Shown in pieces: positions 18,687 to 28,141 of a stretch of 29,695 nt of DNA. Position numbers and translations under genes: made by a program. This DNA is from Thermodesulfovibrionia bacterium (lineage in GTDB: Bacteria > Nitrospirota > Thermodesulfovibrionia > UBA6902): contig CAMYJJ010000008.1 of assembly GCA_947258735.1 (NCBI GenBank), positions 1 through 29,695 on the forward strand. Direction: 5' to 3'. Position 1 is the first letter of the stretch. Each line of letters opens with the position of its first letter. Under the pieces are notes generated by a model. That model made no database searches, was not told where the DNA came from, and saw only the letters and a list, made by a program, of their open reading frames with translations.

Positions 18687-21600
18687 CTAATATTTACCCT
18701 GTAATCTCAGGAACCATCCCCCTACGGAATAGTTATTGTCAGAAAATTCATTGTCAGTAAAGTCTGTAAAATTATATCCGGCTCCCAGTCTGAGGTGCTC
18801 TACCGGCTCCCACATGAGTTCTGCAAGCCATCCCTGTTTCCTGTCATCCGCTTCTTTCTGACTAAGGATGCGGTATTCCAGACCGACAACAATCGGTTTA
18901 CAGACCATGACGTTAAAGCGGTTGATCACAAGCCTGGTATGCGTTGTAAGTTCAGGCCTGTCCCCTGCCTCTTCTGTCTTTCTCTTAATTGCTCCTTTCT
19001 CTACCCATTCGATTCTTTTTGTGAGATCGAAGGAAAACTCTAACGATGCAACATCCATCGATACCACTGAAGATTCAATTTCTCCCAGCGAGCGGGGCCT
19101 CCGGTCAGATAGATACGTGTATTTTGCAAGGGCGTTTAACCGGTCATGTGTAACCGGCCGATAGGCAAGGCCAATGCTTCTTTCCTCAAATTCAGCTTCT
19201 GTTATGTCCTGGTCCCTGTCACGCGACAGACTGTACCGGTATTTTCCGAGCAGCGTATAATCAGGATTAAGACGCAGCTCAAGTCTGTTAGATGTAAGGT
19301 ATTGATCCTTGCTGACTCCTCCTTTGTCCCGGCGCATCTCATTTCTTGTTACCGCCCGTAACCCTTCACTATCTGTGTAGGAAAGTTCCGTAGCCAGTGT
19401 ATAGCGGGATGAGTCATCATTGCCCGTATCAATACGGGAATGTTCTCCGGCTATGAGCAAATGAAATCCTTTCTCCATGTCCCAGCGTTTTTCCGCACCC
19501 AGAAGATATATATTTCGCTTATCTTTTGCTGAATGCCCCCACTGATATTCAGAGTATATCCGGCTGCTTTCATCAATCGGGGCATCTGCACCGACTACTG
19601 TGGACGTAGTTATCCCTGCCTGATCATCGCTGATGCGTTCAGAGACATATATCCGTCTTCTGCCCAGCGACAGCACGGCATCACCCTGGAGTGAATCACC
19701 CTGTGATCCCTTTGTCCCTTTTGCCTTCAGAGACAGGGCAGGATGAATATCGTAGCTCAGTGCCAGTGTTGTCTGGTCATTGGATGTACCGGTGATTGTC
19801 TGCTGATGCCCGGCCTCCATGGTAAGCTTTTGAGATACATCCATACTGAGATGCACGGCTGCCAGATTCAGCCTGTCAGATGTGTCCCCGGTACTGTTTT
19901 TTATTTCCCTTGTCTGAAATTCACCGGTCAACCTCCACCAGTCCTGAATATGTCCAAGTTGAACTGTCCCTATATCTGTCTGGCTTCCGGAGACGGTATC
20001 TGTTGCCCCTGTTTTCTCCCTGTCATACTGGGCCCGGACTCTGTTCCGCTCTGTCAATTGCAGACTTGTATGTATTCCTGTCTTCTCGGTGCCCTGTTCA
20101 AGCAGGTTGCCGTTAGAAAAGAAACCGGATTCCAGTTTTTTCATATATCCGCCAAACTTATAGCGGCCCGGTTTATCAAACCACTCACCTGCATCTATTT
20201 CTACGGCTGCCTTCCATGCCGTCCCCTTACTTGTCCCGTCGAGAGACACCTCATTATATGTCAGGCCTCCGTCACTGCTTGTAAAGGTAATAACATCTGT
20301 ACCTGAACTTTTCGCATATTCACCTACGATACGGGTGTTCTTTCCAATCCGTATTTCGGTATCAACTCCCTGGAGCTCATATTTCCCGCTCTCCATTTCA
20401 TCTGAAATATAGGTTCCGCCTACAGAGATATGGTCACCCACCTGTTTTCTGATACGGCCTCCATATGCTGATTTTTCAAAGGAATCCACATTCCTTTCAT
20501 AATCTGCGTAAATAAAGACAGCGTTTCCGCCAAGCAGCGACAGATCAATAAGAGAGTCGTCCTCTACAACGCTTGATATCGGCCGGGTAAAGAGAATCCT
20601 CCCTTCACTGTATTTCACCGTATAGTCATCGTTCTGCTGCTGCGGTATGCGTGCAAGAATAGTCCCGGTATTTTTATCGCGGACGACAATTGTTATCTGC
20701 TCACTCCCCTCGATCACGTCTTTATGACTGAGATAATACAGGGACCCGCCTGTTGCGCGAAGTTCATCATGAACATGCTGCTGATGTACTTCGGCACCGA
20801 ATGCGGATGCTTCTATGTCCGGCTGTCCATATTGTGTTTTTTCTGCAGACTCGTAGGAAAAAGACGCCCCGTACAGTGTCCTCTGGTATGTCGCGAGTTC
20901 AGTACCCGTCAGGTTTACAGGATAGTTACCAACAAGGAATGTGAATTCATCACTTTCGATCGCGAGATAAAATTTACCCTGACTCTCTGTATCGTATACC
21001 ACCGTGCTGGCGTCCCCGTACACGGGATAGACCTTATCCGGATCGATATTTGTCAGCAGCCGGTCGTGTTCAACTGCATCAAGGTCCTTGAACAATTCAT
21101 CAAATTCATGTGTACCCGTGTCAAAGGCAGATGTGATAAGATATTTGCCTGCAATGGTGCCTTTCAGGTAGTAGGAAATCCTGCCTTCAATCACGGAATC
21201 TTTACCGCCGAATTCCGTAGCTTCAACGTTACCCTTGCTGTTCAGCCTTGTGTATTTTCCGTCAGCGAACGCAAGCAGGAATAATCGGGTCTGATTTGTT
21301 TCCACCTCCCGCTGAATCGTCCCGGTAAAACCGTTCGGGTCTGTTGCCTGGACAACAATGCTGTTCTTTCCATCGGTCAGTTCCACCGGTTCGGTAAAGC
21401 TTCCGTCCGGCATGACCGCTACCTGCCTCCCGTTTACGTGGATCTGGTTTGCAGGGTCTGTTTTCCCCTTTACCTTAAAGACATCGCTTCTTATCCTTAT
21501 TTTTTCCGGCGGAAAATCAACCGTAAGAACAGGGATTGGTTCGACAATCACAACAGGCCCGCCCTGTTCAGTACGGTCTGACACCGCGATATTCAGATTG

Positions 21601-24572
21601 ACAATACGTGTACACCCTTCAGGGTTCCGGATAATAGTCCCATAAGGATTATTCCCCCTCCGGAGCTCCAGATGTGCACTGAACATTCCATCACCTGAAA
21701 CAGGGACTGCCTGCCCGTCTATTTCAACGTTATTCCCCGCTTCAGTCCGACCCGTCAGTGTATAATCAATGAGAGACTCTTCCGGGTCTGAGTTATCCGC
21801 TACAAGATATCCTCTTCCATGTTCCCCGTACGCAAGTATTTTCGTGCCGCTTGGTTCAATAATATCAAAGCTCGGGACCATCAACTCGCTGACAATGGTA
21901 CGACCACGCGTGTCCTGAAGCTCGATATTTAATGTTCCGCTATCATCCGGACTGGTTTCTGTCATATATCGACCGTAACGGTCCACGTCCACATCAAAAC
22001 CGTTTATCCTGACAACAGGACGTGTCCGGTACTGGTCATGGAGCCTGGCCCTGTCTATCTCAACTACCTCTCCTTTTATTTCAACCCTGCGGTTTAACTC
22101 CCTGCCCTGGGAGTTGTCGTTGGTCGCAACCGGTACGGACTCACCAAAGCCCCTCATGATAAACCTCTCAGCCGGTATACCCTCCACTTTAACGAGGTAG
22201 CTCATTGCTGTCTTTGCCCGTTCCTCTGACAGTGTACGGTTAAATTCTGTTGTTCCGCTTGAATCAGTATGCCCTTCGATAATTACCTTTTCATGCGGGT
22301 ATTTTTTCAGGACAGATGCGGTTTCTTTCAGCACGCGGGAAGCATCGCGGCTGAGTTTATGGGAGCCTTTTTCAAAAGCGCTCCCGGTGAGGTTCAATGC
22401 AATTGCTGAATTCTGGTTGACCCCGAAAATCCTCTGGGCACTCTTTGTTGTTGTACCATCCTTATAGTGAACTTCTATCTGATACAGATATATCTCACCT
22501 CCCTGAATGAGTTCATTCCGGTCGGTCAATCCATTCCAGCGTATAATGTCGGGAGGTCCAGCCTCAGCGCTTATTGTTTTTATCAGTGCCCCACTGGCAT
22601 CCGTGATAAACATTTTCCATTCCGTCACTTCTTTCGGATTATCAATTCTTACATGAAATTCAACCGCTTTATCCAGCTGCTCGCCCTTGACCTCAACTAC
22701 CTCTGCAAGACCCTCAACAACCATCGTTACATCATTGGACGGCAGGGCGGCCATATCACCGTTGATCAACATCGTTAACATATGTGCGCTCCCCATAATG
22801 CGTATGGGTTTTTTATCTTCTTCGCTGATCATTGAGAGACCGAATTGTCCCGGACGGCCAATTGATTCGGTTTCGTAATCAACAGCGACACCAAAATTCG
22901 CTTTTGCCAGAAGGCCCGGGGTTACGGAAACTACCCGCGCCTCATCAGATGTTGTTTTTGCAATAAACGGGATGCTCTGTACATTAATCTTCACCAGCCG
23001 GTGCCCCGGTCGAACAAGCGGGAAATGGTATCGGCCATATTCATCGGTCAATGCGTATGTACCGTCATCAAGCACGACCATGACATCTCCTACCCCCGGC
23101 TCGTCCCGGTCCTGCCATCCGTCCTGATTTTTGTCATGATAGACTTTGCCGATAACTGTGCCGAGATCAAAAATCGGATCAAGGGTTACGGCAACGGTTA
23201 CTTCATCCTCATTTGAGACATAGCAGATATCACATACATCTTTTGCAAAAGCTGTATTGATATAATCTCCCGGTGTTGCTCCGGATCCGATAACAAGCTG
23301 ATAACTTAATGTCATATACCCTGTTTCTCCGGGATCGGCCTCACCGTTCCCATTCGTATCAACGAGCGCCGGCACCGTGCCGATATCGAAGATGATCGGG
23401 CGATGACCTGTTGGATCAACCGCTGTTGCTCCGTTGAATCGCGTACTGCCCTCAAGATACTTGAAGTTCTGTGGTATCCGGTCAAACACCTTAATCAGCT
23501 CAACATCCCGGGTGACCATGTTCCTGATCTCAAGCTGATACGTCACCACATCTCCTATCTGGGCCTCCTGCTTATTTGCGGATTTGGTCAGCTTTAGTAC
23601 AAGGCCGTTGGTAAAATACACTACGGGCTGCATCGGGAGGGTTAAACTGTCACTGGTTATGGTGGAAGAAACTGTTGATACCCCCACTTTATTTGAACTG
23701 ATCGTACCAGCTGCCACACCATTACTGTCAGTAGATGATACAGGCTGAGTCAATGTATCAAGGAGACCCCTGTCTGAAGAGAGCATAATATCTCTTCCCG
23801 GTATCGGCAGATTATTTATGTCACGGAGTGTTGTCGTGACCGAACTTGTTGCAGTTCCGTCAGCAATGACAATCTGCGGATTTGCCGTGACTGTTGTGTT
23901 GGTTACGTCTATATCAGCAATCACCTGCATGGTAATGCTGTTGTTGTCTCCTGTGTCGCCGTCAGCGTTTCCGGCAACCGTGCCAAGAGACAGGGATCCG
24001 GTTGTGGTGTCCTCCACTGTTGCAGTAAAGTCTGAGTTGTTAGCTGTTGTAGGTGCATCCTCTGTAAATGTGACCCGTATATTCGTACCTGAAATGACAA
24101 CCTTGCTGCCAAGCTTTATTGTCATGTCCTGCCCCGCTACTGAAGCGCAATACTCACCTGCTGCCGGAGACGGACAATTGGGTGTTTGAGCTGATCCTCC
24201 TACCGCGACACTGTTGATCGTGTGGTTATTGAATCCTGCAGGCGCGGTAATTGTGACCTGGTCGACCCCTGTATCACCGGCATTGATCGTCGGGAGTATA
24301 TCGTACGTGCAGGTATTGCCGGTACTGTAAGCAGTTACAATATTCGGTGAAATTTCGGACACTGCAGAGGTAGCAGCATTGCCCGTGACGTTGAGTGTTA
24401 CTGAAGCGTTAGTCGTTTCAAGTAGTGTGCCATTGCTTGTACCGGTTGCACTGTTCAGTATGGGTACGGCATGAGACTCCATACCAAAGGGCATCGAAAT
24501 CAGGAACAGCATCAGCAGCAACCACATGGGCCGCCACATCCTGAATGTCCTATGTATCATAGTGAACATCAT
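18687..24572 (-). CDS. Giant envelope protein: Big-1, DUF11, SdrD-B, OmpA and C-terminal outer-membrane barrel domains
   Basis: 1961 residues. Signal peptide to about 35 (cleavage after SHA). Then a beta-rich region with putative Ig-like folds (about 36-220), a Big-1/invasin-like domain (about 222-320, VTANPQIVIADGTATSSVTTTLRD), a DUF11 repeat (about 325-465, LTKSANKQEAQIGDVVTYQLEIRN), an SdrD B-like domain (about 470-565, GKVYHDKNQDGWQDRDEPGV), a linker, and an OmpA-type peptidoglycan-binding domain at about 730-834 with GHTDSSGT, N778-RTLSEERA and LNRRVEI. Two more Ig-like modules (about 940-1090) lead into about 865 residues of alternating strands with many aromatic girdle residues, which I read as a large outer-membrane beta-barrel ending in LRLQGKY. 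The gene starts one base after the stop of the DUF11-like gene upstream (TAG-C-ATG), so it is coupled to it. Possible roles: exporter or anchor for the small secreted proteins, or a structural scaffold tying the outer membrane to peptidoglycan. Confidence 0.88.
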   Translation of the reverse strand: MMFTMIHRTFRMWRPMWLLLMLFLISMPFGMESHAVPILNSATGTSNGTLLETTNASVTLNVTGNAATSAVSEISPNIVTAYSTGNTCTYDILPTINAGDTGVDQVTITAPAGFNNHTINSVAVGGSAQTPNCPSPAAGEYCASVAGQDMTIKLGSKVVISGTNIRVTFTEDAPTTANNSDFTATVEDTTTGSLSLGTVAGNADGDTGDNNSITMQVIADIDVTNTTVTANPQIVIADGTATSSVTTTLRDINNLPIPGRDIMLSSDRGLLDTLTQPVSSTDSNGVAAGTISSNKVGVSTVSSTITSDSLTLPMQPVVYFTNGLVLKLTKSANKQEAQIGDVVTYQLEIRNMVTRDVELIKVFDRIPQNFKYLEGSTRFNGATAVDPTGHRPIIFDIGTVPALVDTNGNGEADPGETGYMTLSYQLVIGSGATPGDYINTAFAKDVCDICYVSNEDEVTVAVTLDPIFDLGTVIGKVYHDKNQDGWQDRDEPGVGDVMVVLDDGTYALTDEYGRYHFPLVRPGHRLVKINVQSIPFIAKTTSDEARVVSVTPGLLAKANFGVAVDYETESIGRPGQFGLSMISEEDKKPIRIMGSAHMLTMLINGDMAALPSNDVTMVVEGLAEVVEVKGEQLDKAVEFHVRIDNPKEVTEWKMFITDASGALIKTISAEAGPPDIIRWNGLTDRNELIQGGEIYLYQIEVHYKDGTTTKSAQRIFGVNQNSAIALNLTGSAFEKGSHKLSRDASRVLKETASVLKKYPHEKVIIEGHTDSSGTTEFNRTLSEERAKTAMSYLVKVEGIPAERFIMRGFGESVPVATNDNSQGRELNRRVEIKGEVVEIDRARLHDQYRTRPVVRINGFDVDVDRYGRYMTETSPDDSGTLNIELQDTRGRTIVSELMVPSFDIIEPSGTKILAYGEHGRGYLVADNSDPEESLIDYTLTGRTEAGNNVEIDGQAVPVSGDGMFSAHLELRRGNNPYGTIIRNPEGCTRIVNLNIAVSDRTEQGGPVVIVEPIPVLTVDFPPEKIRIRSDVFKVKGKTDPANQIHVNGRQVAVMPDGSFTEPVELTDGKNSIVVQATDPNGFTGTIQREVETNQTRLFLLAFADGKYTRLNSKGNVEATEFGGKDSVIEGRISYYLKGTIAGKYLITSAFDTGTHEFDELFKDLDAVEHDRLLTNIDPDKVYPVYGDASTVVYDTESQGKFYLAIESDEFTFLVGNYPVNLTGTELATYQRTLYGASFSYESAEKTQYGQPDIEASAFGAEVHQQHVHDELRATGGSLYYLSHKDVIEGSEQITIVVRDKNTGTILARIPQQQNDDYTVKYSEGRILFTRPISSVVEDDSLIDLSLLGGNAVFIYADYERNVDSFEKSAYGGRIRKQVGDHISVGGTYISDEMESGKYELQGVDTEIRIGKNTRIVGEYAKSSGTDVITFTSSDGGLTYNEVSLDGTSKGTAWKAAVEIDAGEWFDKPGRYKFGGYMKKLESGFFSNGNLLEQGTEKTGIHTSLQLTERNRVRAQYDREKTGATDTVSGSQTDIGTVQLGHIQDWWRLTGEFQTREIKNSTGDTSDRLNLAAVHLSMDVSQKLTMEAGHQQTITGTSNDQTTLALSYDIHPALSLKAKGTKGSQGDSLQGDAVLSLGRRRIYVSERISDDQAGITTSTVVGADAPIDESSRIYSEYQWGHSAKDKRNIYLLGAEKRWDMEKGFHLLIAGEHSRIDTGNDDSSRYTLATELSYTDSEGLRAVTRNEMRRDKGGVSKDQYLTSNRLELRLNPDYTLLGKYRYSLSRDRDQDITEAEFEERSIGLAYRPVTHDRLNALAKYTYLSDRRPRSLGEIESSVVSMDVASLEFSFDLTKRIEWVEKGAIKRKTEEAGDRPELTTHTRLVINRFNVMVCKPIVVGLEYRILSQKEADDRKQGWLAELMWEPVEHLRLGAGYNFTDFTDNEFSDNNYSVGGWFLRLQGKY

Positions 24573-24573
24573 G

Positions 24574-25182
24574 CTATTTCACCGTAACCCTGAACCGGAT
24601 AGCCTGCAGCACATTACCCGGAATGTTTAAGGTCTGATTTACCTGTCCTGTTTCAGCCCCGACTGTCATCTTGTCCAGTCCCGCTGGGCCTCCGCTGTCT
24701 GTTATCGATGCACTGTCATCAGGAAGACCCACAACATCAGTAAGGGGCGTCCATACGCCTGCCCAGATTGCGGCGTCACCGGAGCCGCTCGGTACAGCCG
24801 TGATTTCCATGCTGTTCGGGATGTAGGTAAATTCAGATTCGTTGAGAAGATCGTTGAGGCGAATATCCGAGGCCTGATGGCCTGTTACATTATCTATATA
24901 AAGGACAAAGTAAATCTGTTGTCCGGGTGTTACATTGGAGCCGCCGGGCAAGACCACGCCTGTGAGGTCCCTGGCCTGCTTGTTCAGCGCCAGCTGGACG
25001 CTGTTTACCGTGACCGGTCCTGAGGGCACAAGGGACAATCCTCCCCCGCCCGGGTCAATGGCCTCGTTTGTGGCAGCAAAGGCTGCACATGACCATCCCA
25101 GTACCAGTGCCAGTATCAGTACCGCACTGGTCAGGCAGTTCAAGGTCAAACCGCTTCTATGTCGTAACCAACGACTTAACAC
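24574..25182 (-). CDS. Secreted DUF11-like protein, family member B (202 aa)
   Basis: 202 residues from a GTG at 25182 with GGAG about 8 bases before it. Signal peptide cut after AFA (residue 37); the mature end ATNEAIDPGGGGLSLVPSG closely matches that of the 222-residue protein encoded upstream. The core (about 88-125) has FVLYIDNVTGHQASDIRLND and FTYIPNSM, a DUF11-like pattern. The last 35 residues contain the shared motif MTVGAETGQVNQTLNIPG followed by IRFRVTVK. Its stop is one base before the ATG of the giant protein, so they form a pair. No catalytic residues are visible. Best guess: a structural subunit or partner of the giant protein. Confidence 0.82.
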   Translation of the reverse strand: MLSRWLRHRSGLTLNCLTSAVLILALVLGWSCAAFAATNEAIDPGGGGLSLVPSGPVTVNSVQLALNKQARDLTGVVLPGGSNVTPGQQIYFVLYIDNVTGHQASDIRLNDLLNESEFTYIPNSMEITAVPSGSGDAAIWAGVWTPLTDVVGLPDDSASITDSGGPAGLDKMTVGAETGQVNQTLNIPGNVLQAIRFRVTVK

Positions 25183-25515
25183 ATTGTTACTCCAGCCGAT
25201 TTACACGATGAGCCGGTGGTATCACACCTCAGGCGTTAAATTATGCTCTTCAATCGGGACAGCACCCAACACGATATAAACACAGAACACGCACGTGTCG
25301 CATGCGCTTATCCCTCTCTTGTCAGAGACAATCTTTTCTTTTTCGCATAAACCGGTCCGCTCTCTGAGCGCTCTCAGTTATGTATATGAAGGTATCGAAA
25401 CAGATACTTCCCGGTGCTGATCTGAATTCACATAACCATCCTGTAATACCGCACAATATGGTTCATCAATACGTTCTCATACCGAACATAAGCACTCATC
25501 AAATGATTAAACGCT
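25183..25515. other. Intergenic region between two DUF11-like genes
   Basis: 333 bases. It contains several small dyads (GAGCGCTC near 25367; TTGTCTCTGACAA near 25319-25331; CACGTG/GCATGC words near 25290-25307) but no T-run terminator and no riboswitch I recognise. No convincing short gene; a 17-codon frame starting near 25305 has a weak binding site only. Confidence 0.45.
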
Positions 25516-26184
25516 CTAGTTCTTTGTAACCGGTATAAGCACTCCAAATGTCTCATGTGCAGGTATATTCAGTGTCTGGTTCACCTGACCAGTCACGGCA
25601 CCAACTGTCACATAGTCGAGATTGGCCTGATCACCACCGTCTGTAATGGAGACATAATCCCAAGCATCATCAACATCAACTGCATCGCTCTGCACTTGTG
25701 CTCCGGTCTTGGCATCGGTATAAATGTCAGCAGCCGTAGCAGTGTCAGCTTCGAGGTCAGCAATTGGGGTTGTAGTGATTAAGTTTCCGCCGGCATAGGT
25801 AAATCCGGTCGCCAGTATGTCATCAATATCATCAATAAACTGGATATCACTCATCTGCACATCAGAAAAATTTCTTACATAAATAAGAAACTCAACTGCG
25901 GTGCCTTTGGCTACGGTTATAGATGATCCTACTCCTCCGCAATCGTCCCCGTTTGCCGCTACAGCTGACGAACTAGCTACACAGACACCAGCTACATAGA
26001 CCTGTTTTACAAGCGTCGGGTCAGTTCCCAAAACCGATATGGTGACATCTCCTGAAGCGGTCAGTGTTATAGAACCGCCACCGTCACTCGCACTGTTTGT
26101 TGCTGCCATTGCAGAGCCTGTCATCGCACATATCGCGAAAAGCGCCACTATGACAATGAATATGGATTTGATTTTACTGAACAT
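25516..26184 (-). CDS. Secreted DUF11-like protein, family member A (222 aa)
   Basis: 222 residues from the ATG at 26184, chosen because AAAGGAGGATAAG gives the best ribosome binding site and because MFSKIKSIFIVIVALFAICA then begins a normal signal peptide cut after AMA (about residue 27). The frame is open upstream to a GTG at 26280, also with a GGAG, which would add 32 basic residues. Mature protein: ATNSASDGGGSITLTASG at the start, LVKQVYVAG, a DUF11-like core with FLIYVRNFSDVQMSDIQFID and FTYAGGN, and the family tail VTVGAVTGQVNQTLNIPAHE. Two Cys pairs (C68 and C82 region) may form a disulfide. Very acidic and rich in Ala, Thr, Ser and Asp, typical of surface structural proteins. It lies between the HD-GYP regulator and member B. 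Confidence 0.83.
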   Translation of the reverse strand: MFSKIKSIFIVIVALFAICAMTGSAMAATNSASDGGGSITLTASGDVTISVLGTDPTLVKQVYVAGVCVASSSAVAANGDDCGGVGSSITVAKGTAVEFLIYVRNFSDVQMSDIQFIDDIDDILATGFTYAGGNLITTTPIADLEADTATAADIYTDAKTGAQVQSDAVDVDDAWDYVSITDGGDQANLDYVTVGAVTGQVNQTLNIPAHETFGVLIPVTKN

Positions 26185-26494
26185 CTTATCCTCCTTTGTG
26201 GTCTCATTGGACCTTTTGGTTGTTAACCGGCTCATGCCGGTATGGTTAATTTTGTTTACTGCTTTTAAACTCTTCTTCACTTTCTTTTCTCCTCTCTTAA
26301 ATTGTTTTTAATGTGCGGAATGCCCTCATACGGAGAACAGCCTTCCGCCGAAGCACGGTATGGAAACCATACACATCACTTCATAAGTGTTTCAAAACCG
26401 GCTATTCTGAACATCACCTCCCTTTCTCGATCCTTCGTTGCTGTTATGTGACACATGCCGGGATTCTTAAGTAGCGTTAATAACAATGGCGATA
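26185..26494 (-). promoter_or_regulatory. Leader and promoter region of DUF11-like member A
   Basis: 310 bases on the minus strand before the chosen start. TTGAAA about 26391-26396 and TATGGT about 18 bases further on form a possible promoter. Downstream of it, small hairpins can be drawn: GTATGG/CCATAC (about 26358-26372), CACTT/AAGTG (about 26377-26389) and GCGGAA/TTCCGC (26316-26348). No T-run follows them, and I do not recognise a known riboswitch. The second translation start at 26280 lies within this leader. Confidence 0.4.
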
Positions 26495-28141
26495 TCACGA
26501 TATACTTTCCTGTTCTGATCCGTCATTCTCCCCTGCGATCATCGCTGTGTTGTTTGTTAATTCACAATAAAAAGGCTCTGTAACATCATCCGTATCCGGT
26601 GTGCCTTCCTCCGATACCATTCCTTTCTGTTCCTGGAGAATGGTGATGAACTCTTCCACTACGCATGGATCAAACTGGGTTCCGGCAAAGTCCTTCAGTT
26701 CCTGAATTGCCCTGTCTGTTCCCAGTGACTGTCTGTAGGGACGGTCTGATGTCATGGCATCAAAAGCATCGAGCACAGAGACGATACGGGATTCAATGGG
26801 GATGTCACTCCCGGACAATCCCATTGGATACCCTTTTCCGTCATACTGCTCATGGTGAGCGTAGATCAGGGGGGCTACATCTGACAGGAAGCTGATCTTT
26901 TTTATAAGCTCGGCCCCGATTTTTGGATGCTGCTTCATAACATCGTATTCCTCATCAGTCAGCTTTCCGGGCTTTAATAGGACGTGTTCAGGAATACCGA
27001 TCTTCCCTATGTCATGAAGTACAGCAAGGTACCGCAGGCTCTCTTTCTTTTCTTCATTCAGACCCAGGCGACCTGCAATCTTCATGGCATAACGGAGCAT
27101 ACGGTCGCTGTGGTTACGTGTAACAGAGTCTTTTGCCTCGAGGGCTTCAGCAAGTGCGGTTATTGCCTCAAAATGTGTGTTTCTGAGGTCTTCCATGATC
27201 TGAACATTCATTATTGCAACAGCGGCCTGGCTAGCCAGGTTTGATACAAAATCCAGGTCTTCATCGGTAAACACGCCGCCGGTCCGTTTATCATTGACAT
27301 TTATCACGCCAAAGGTTTTTTGCTGATAGGTAATGGGAACACTGAGGAGAATGGGGGCGGATATGAACGAACTGGTATTATATGCCTCAGCGTTATTCAA
27401 TTTGGCAATCCTCGGATCGTTTTCTATGTCCTTAACAAGCATTGACTGCCCATCCTGGACCACATGACCCGCGATCCCTTCTCCCATATTGATACGGACC
27501 GATCTTACCAGCTGCTCATCAAGCCCTACGGCGGCCTCTATCCTGAGTTCACGGGTTTCCTTATCAAGAAGCATCAGGGAAACCCTGTCGGCATCCAGCT
27601 CATGAGACACTATCTCAACAAATGACTTGAGCAGGTCATCGAGTTCAAAAAATGAGTGCAGGGCCCTGCTTGTATTGTTCAGGGATGAAAGACGCTGAAT
27701 TGATGCCGTAAGCTTCTCATTGTTGGATTTAAGCTCCCCATACAATTTTTCGTTCTCGTCCTGCAGCCGGCGTTTTGTCATGGACCTTCTGACAACGTGC
27801 GATATGATATCGAGGTCATCAAAGGGCTTGATCAGGTAATCCTGGGCTCCAAGCCTGATCGCTTCGACCACAGATTCAGCTGATGCATGGCTTGTAATGA
27901 TGATTACATCTGTCTTTGGGAACGTTGTTTTGATTTCCTGAAGGACCTCAATGCCATTGAGTCCGGGCATCCTGATATCGAGCAGTGCAAGATGATGATG
28001 CTGTCTTTGCAGCTCCAGAAGGGCATCATCACCTCTCAGTACGGTGGTAACGTCATAACCCTCCTCGCTGAGCAACACATTCAACACCTCACTGATCGAC
28101 TCATTGTCATCAGCTATCAATATTCTGTATGCTTCATTCAT
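26495..28141 (-). CDS. Response regulator with GAF and HD-GYP domains (c-di-GMP phosphodiesterase)
   Basis: 548 residues. Receiver domain (about 5-122) with acidic DD at 11-12, phospho-acceptor D55 (LLDIRMPG), IIITSHAS and K105; coiled-coil linker; GAF domain at about 155-315 (SRALHSFFELDDLLKSF, GEGIAGHVV, PILLSVPI, FGVINVND); HD-GYP domain at about 325-505 with H376-D377, HHEQYDGKGYP at 429-439 and RPYR at 467-470. All metal ligands and the GYP signature are present, so it should hydrolyse c-di-GMP to GMP. A polar tail of about 45 residues follows. The ATG at 28141 has AGGAGGAG before it and shares its A with the stop of the upstream small gene (TAATG). Transcription is preceded by a c-di-GMP-I riboswitch and terminator, so this enzyme is likely under feedback from its own substrate. 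Confidence 0.94.
   Translation of the reverse strand: MNEAYRILIADDNESISEVLNVLLSEEGYDVTTVLRGDDALLELQRQHHHLALLDIRMPGLNGIEVLQEIKTTFPKTDVIIITSHASAESVVEAIRLGAQDYLIKPFDDLDIISHVVRRSMTKRRLQDENEKLYGELKSNNEKLTASIQRLSSLNNTSRALHSFFELDDLLKSFVEIVSHELDADRVSLMLLDKETRELRIEAAVGLDEQLVRSVRINMGEGIAGHVVQDGQSMLVKDIENDPRIAKLNNAEAYNTSSFISAPILLSVPITYQQKTFGVINVNDKRTGGVFTDEDLDFVSNLASQAAVAIMNVQIMEDLRNTHFEAITALAEALEAKDSVTRNHSDRMLRYAMKIAGRLGLNEEKKESLRYLAVLHDIGKIGIPEHVLLKPGKLTDEEYDVMKQHPKIGAELIKKISFLSDVAPLIYAHHEQYDGKGYPMGLSGSDIPIESRIVSVLDAFDAMTSDRPYRQSLGTDRAIQELKDFAGTQFDPCVVEEFITILQEQKGMVSEEGTPDTDDVTEPFYCELTNNTAMIAGENDGSEQESIS

Noticed and set aside
19743..21284. Long plus-strand frames (187 and 186 codons) opposite the giant gene
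   Set aside because: They lie antisense within a clearly protein-like 1961-codon gene, have no binding sites or motifs, and their Cys-rich, odd composition is typical of antisense frames.
25250..25310. 17-codon leader peptide frame upstream of DUF11-like member B
   Set aside because: Only a weak binding site and no attenuator-type structure or codon run; not enough to support.
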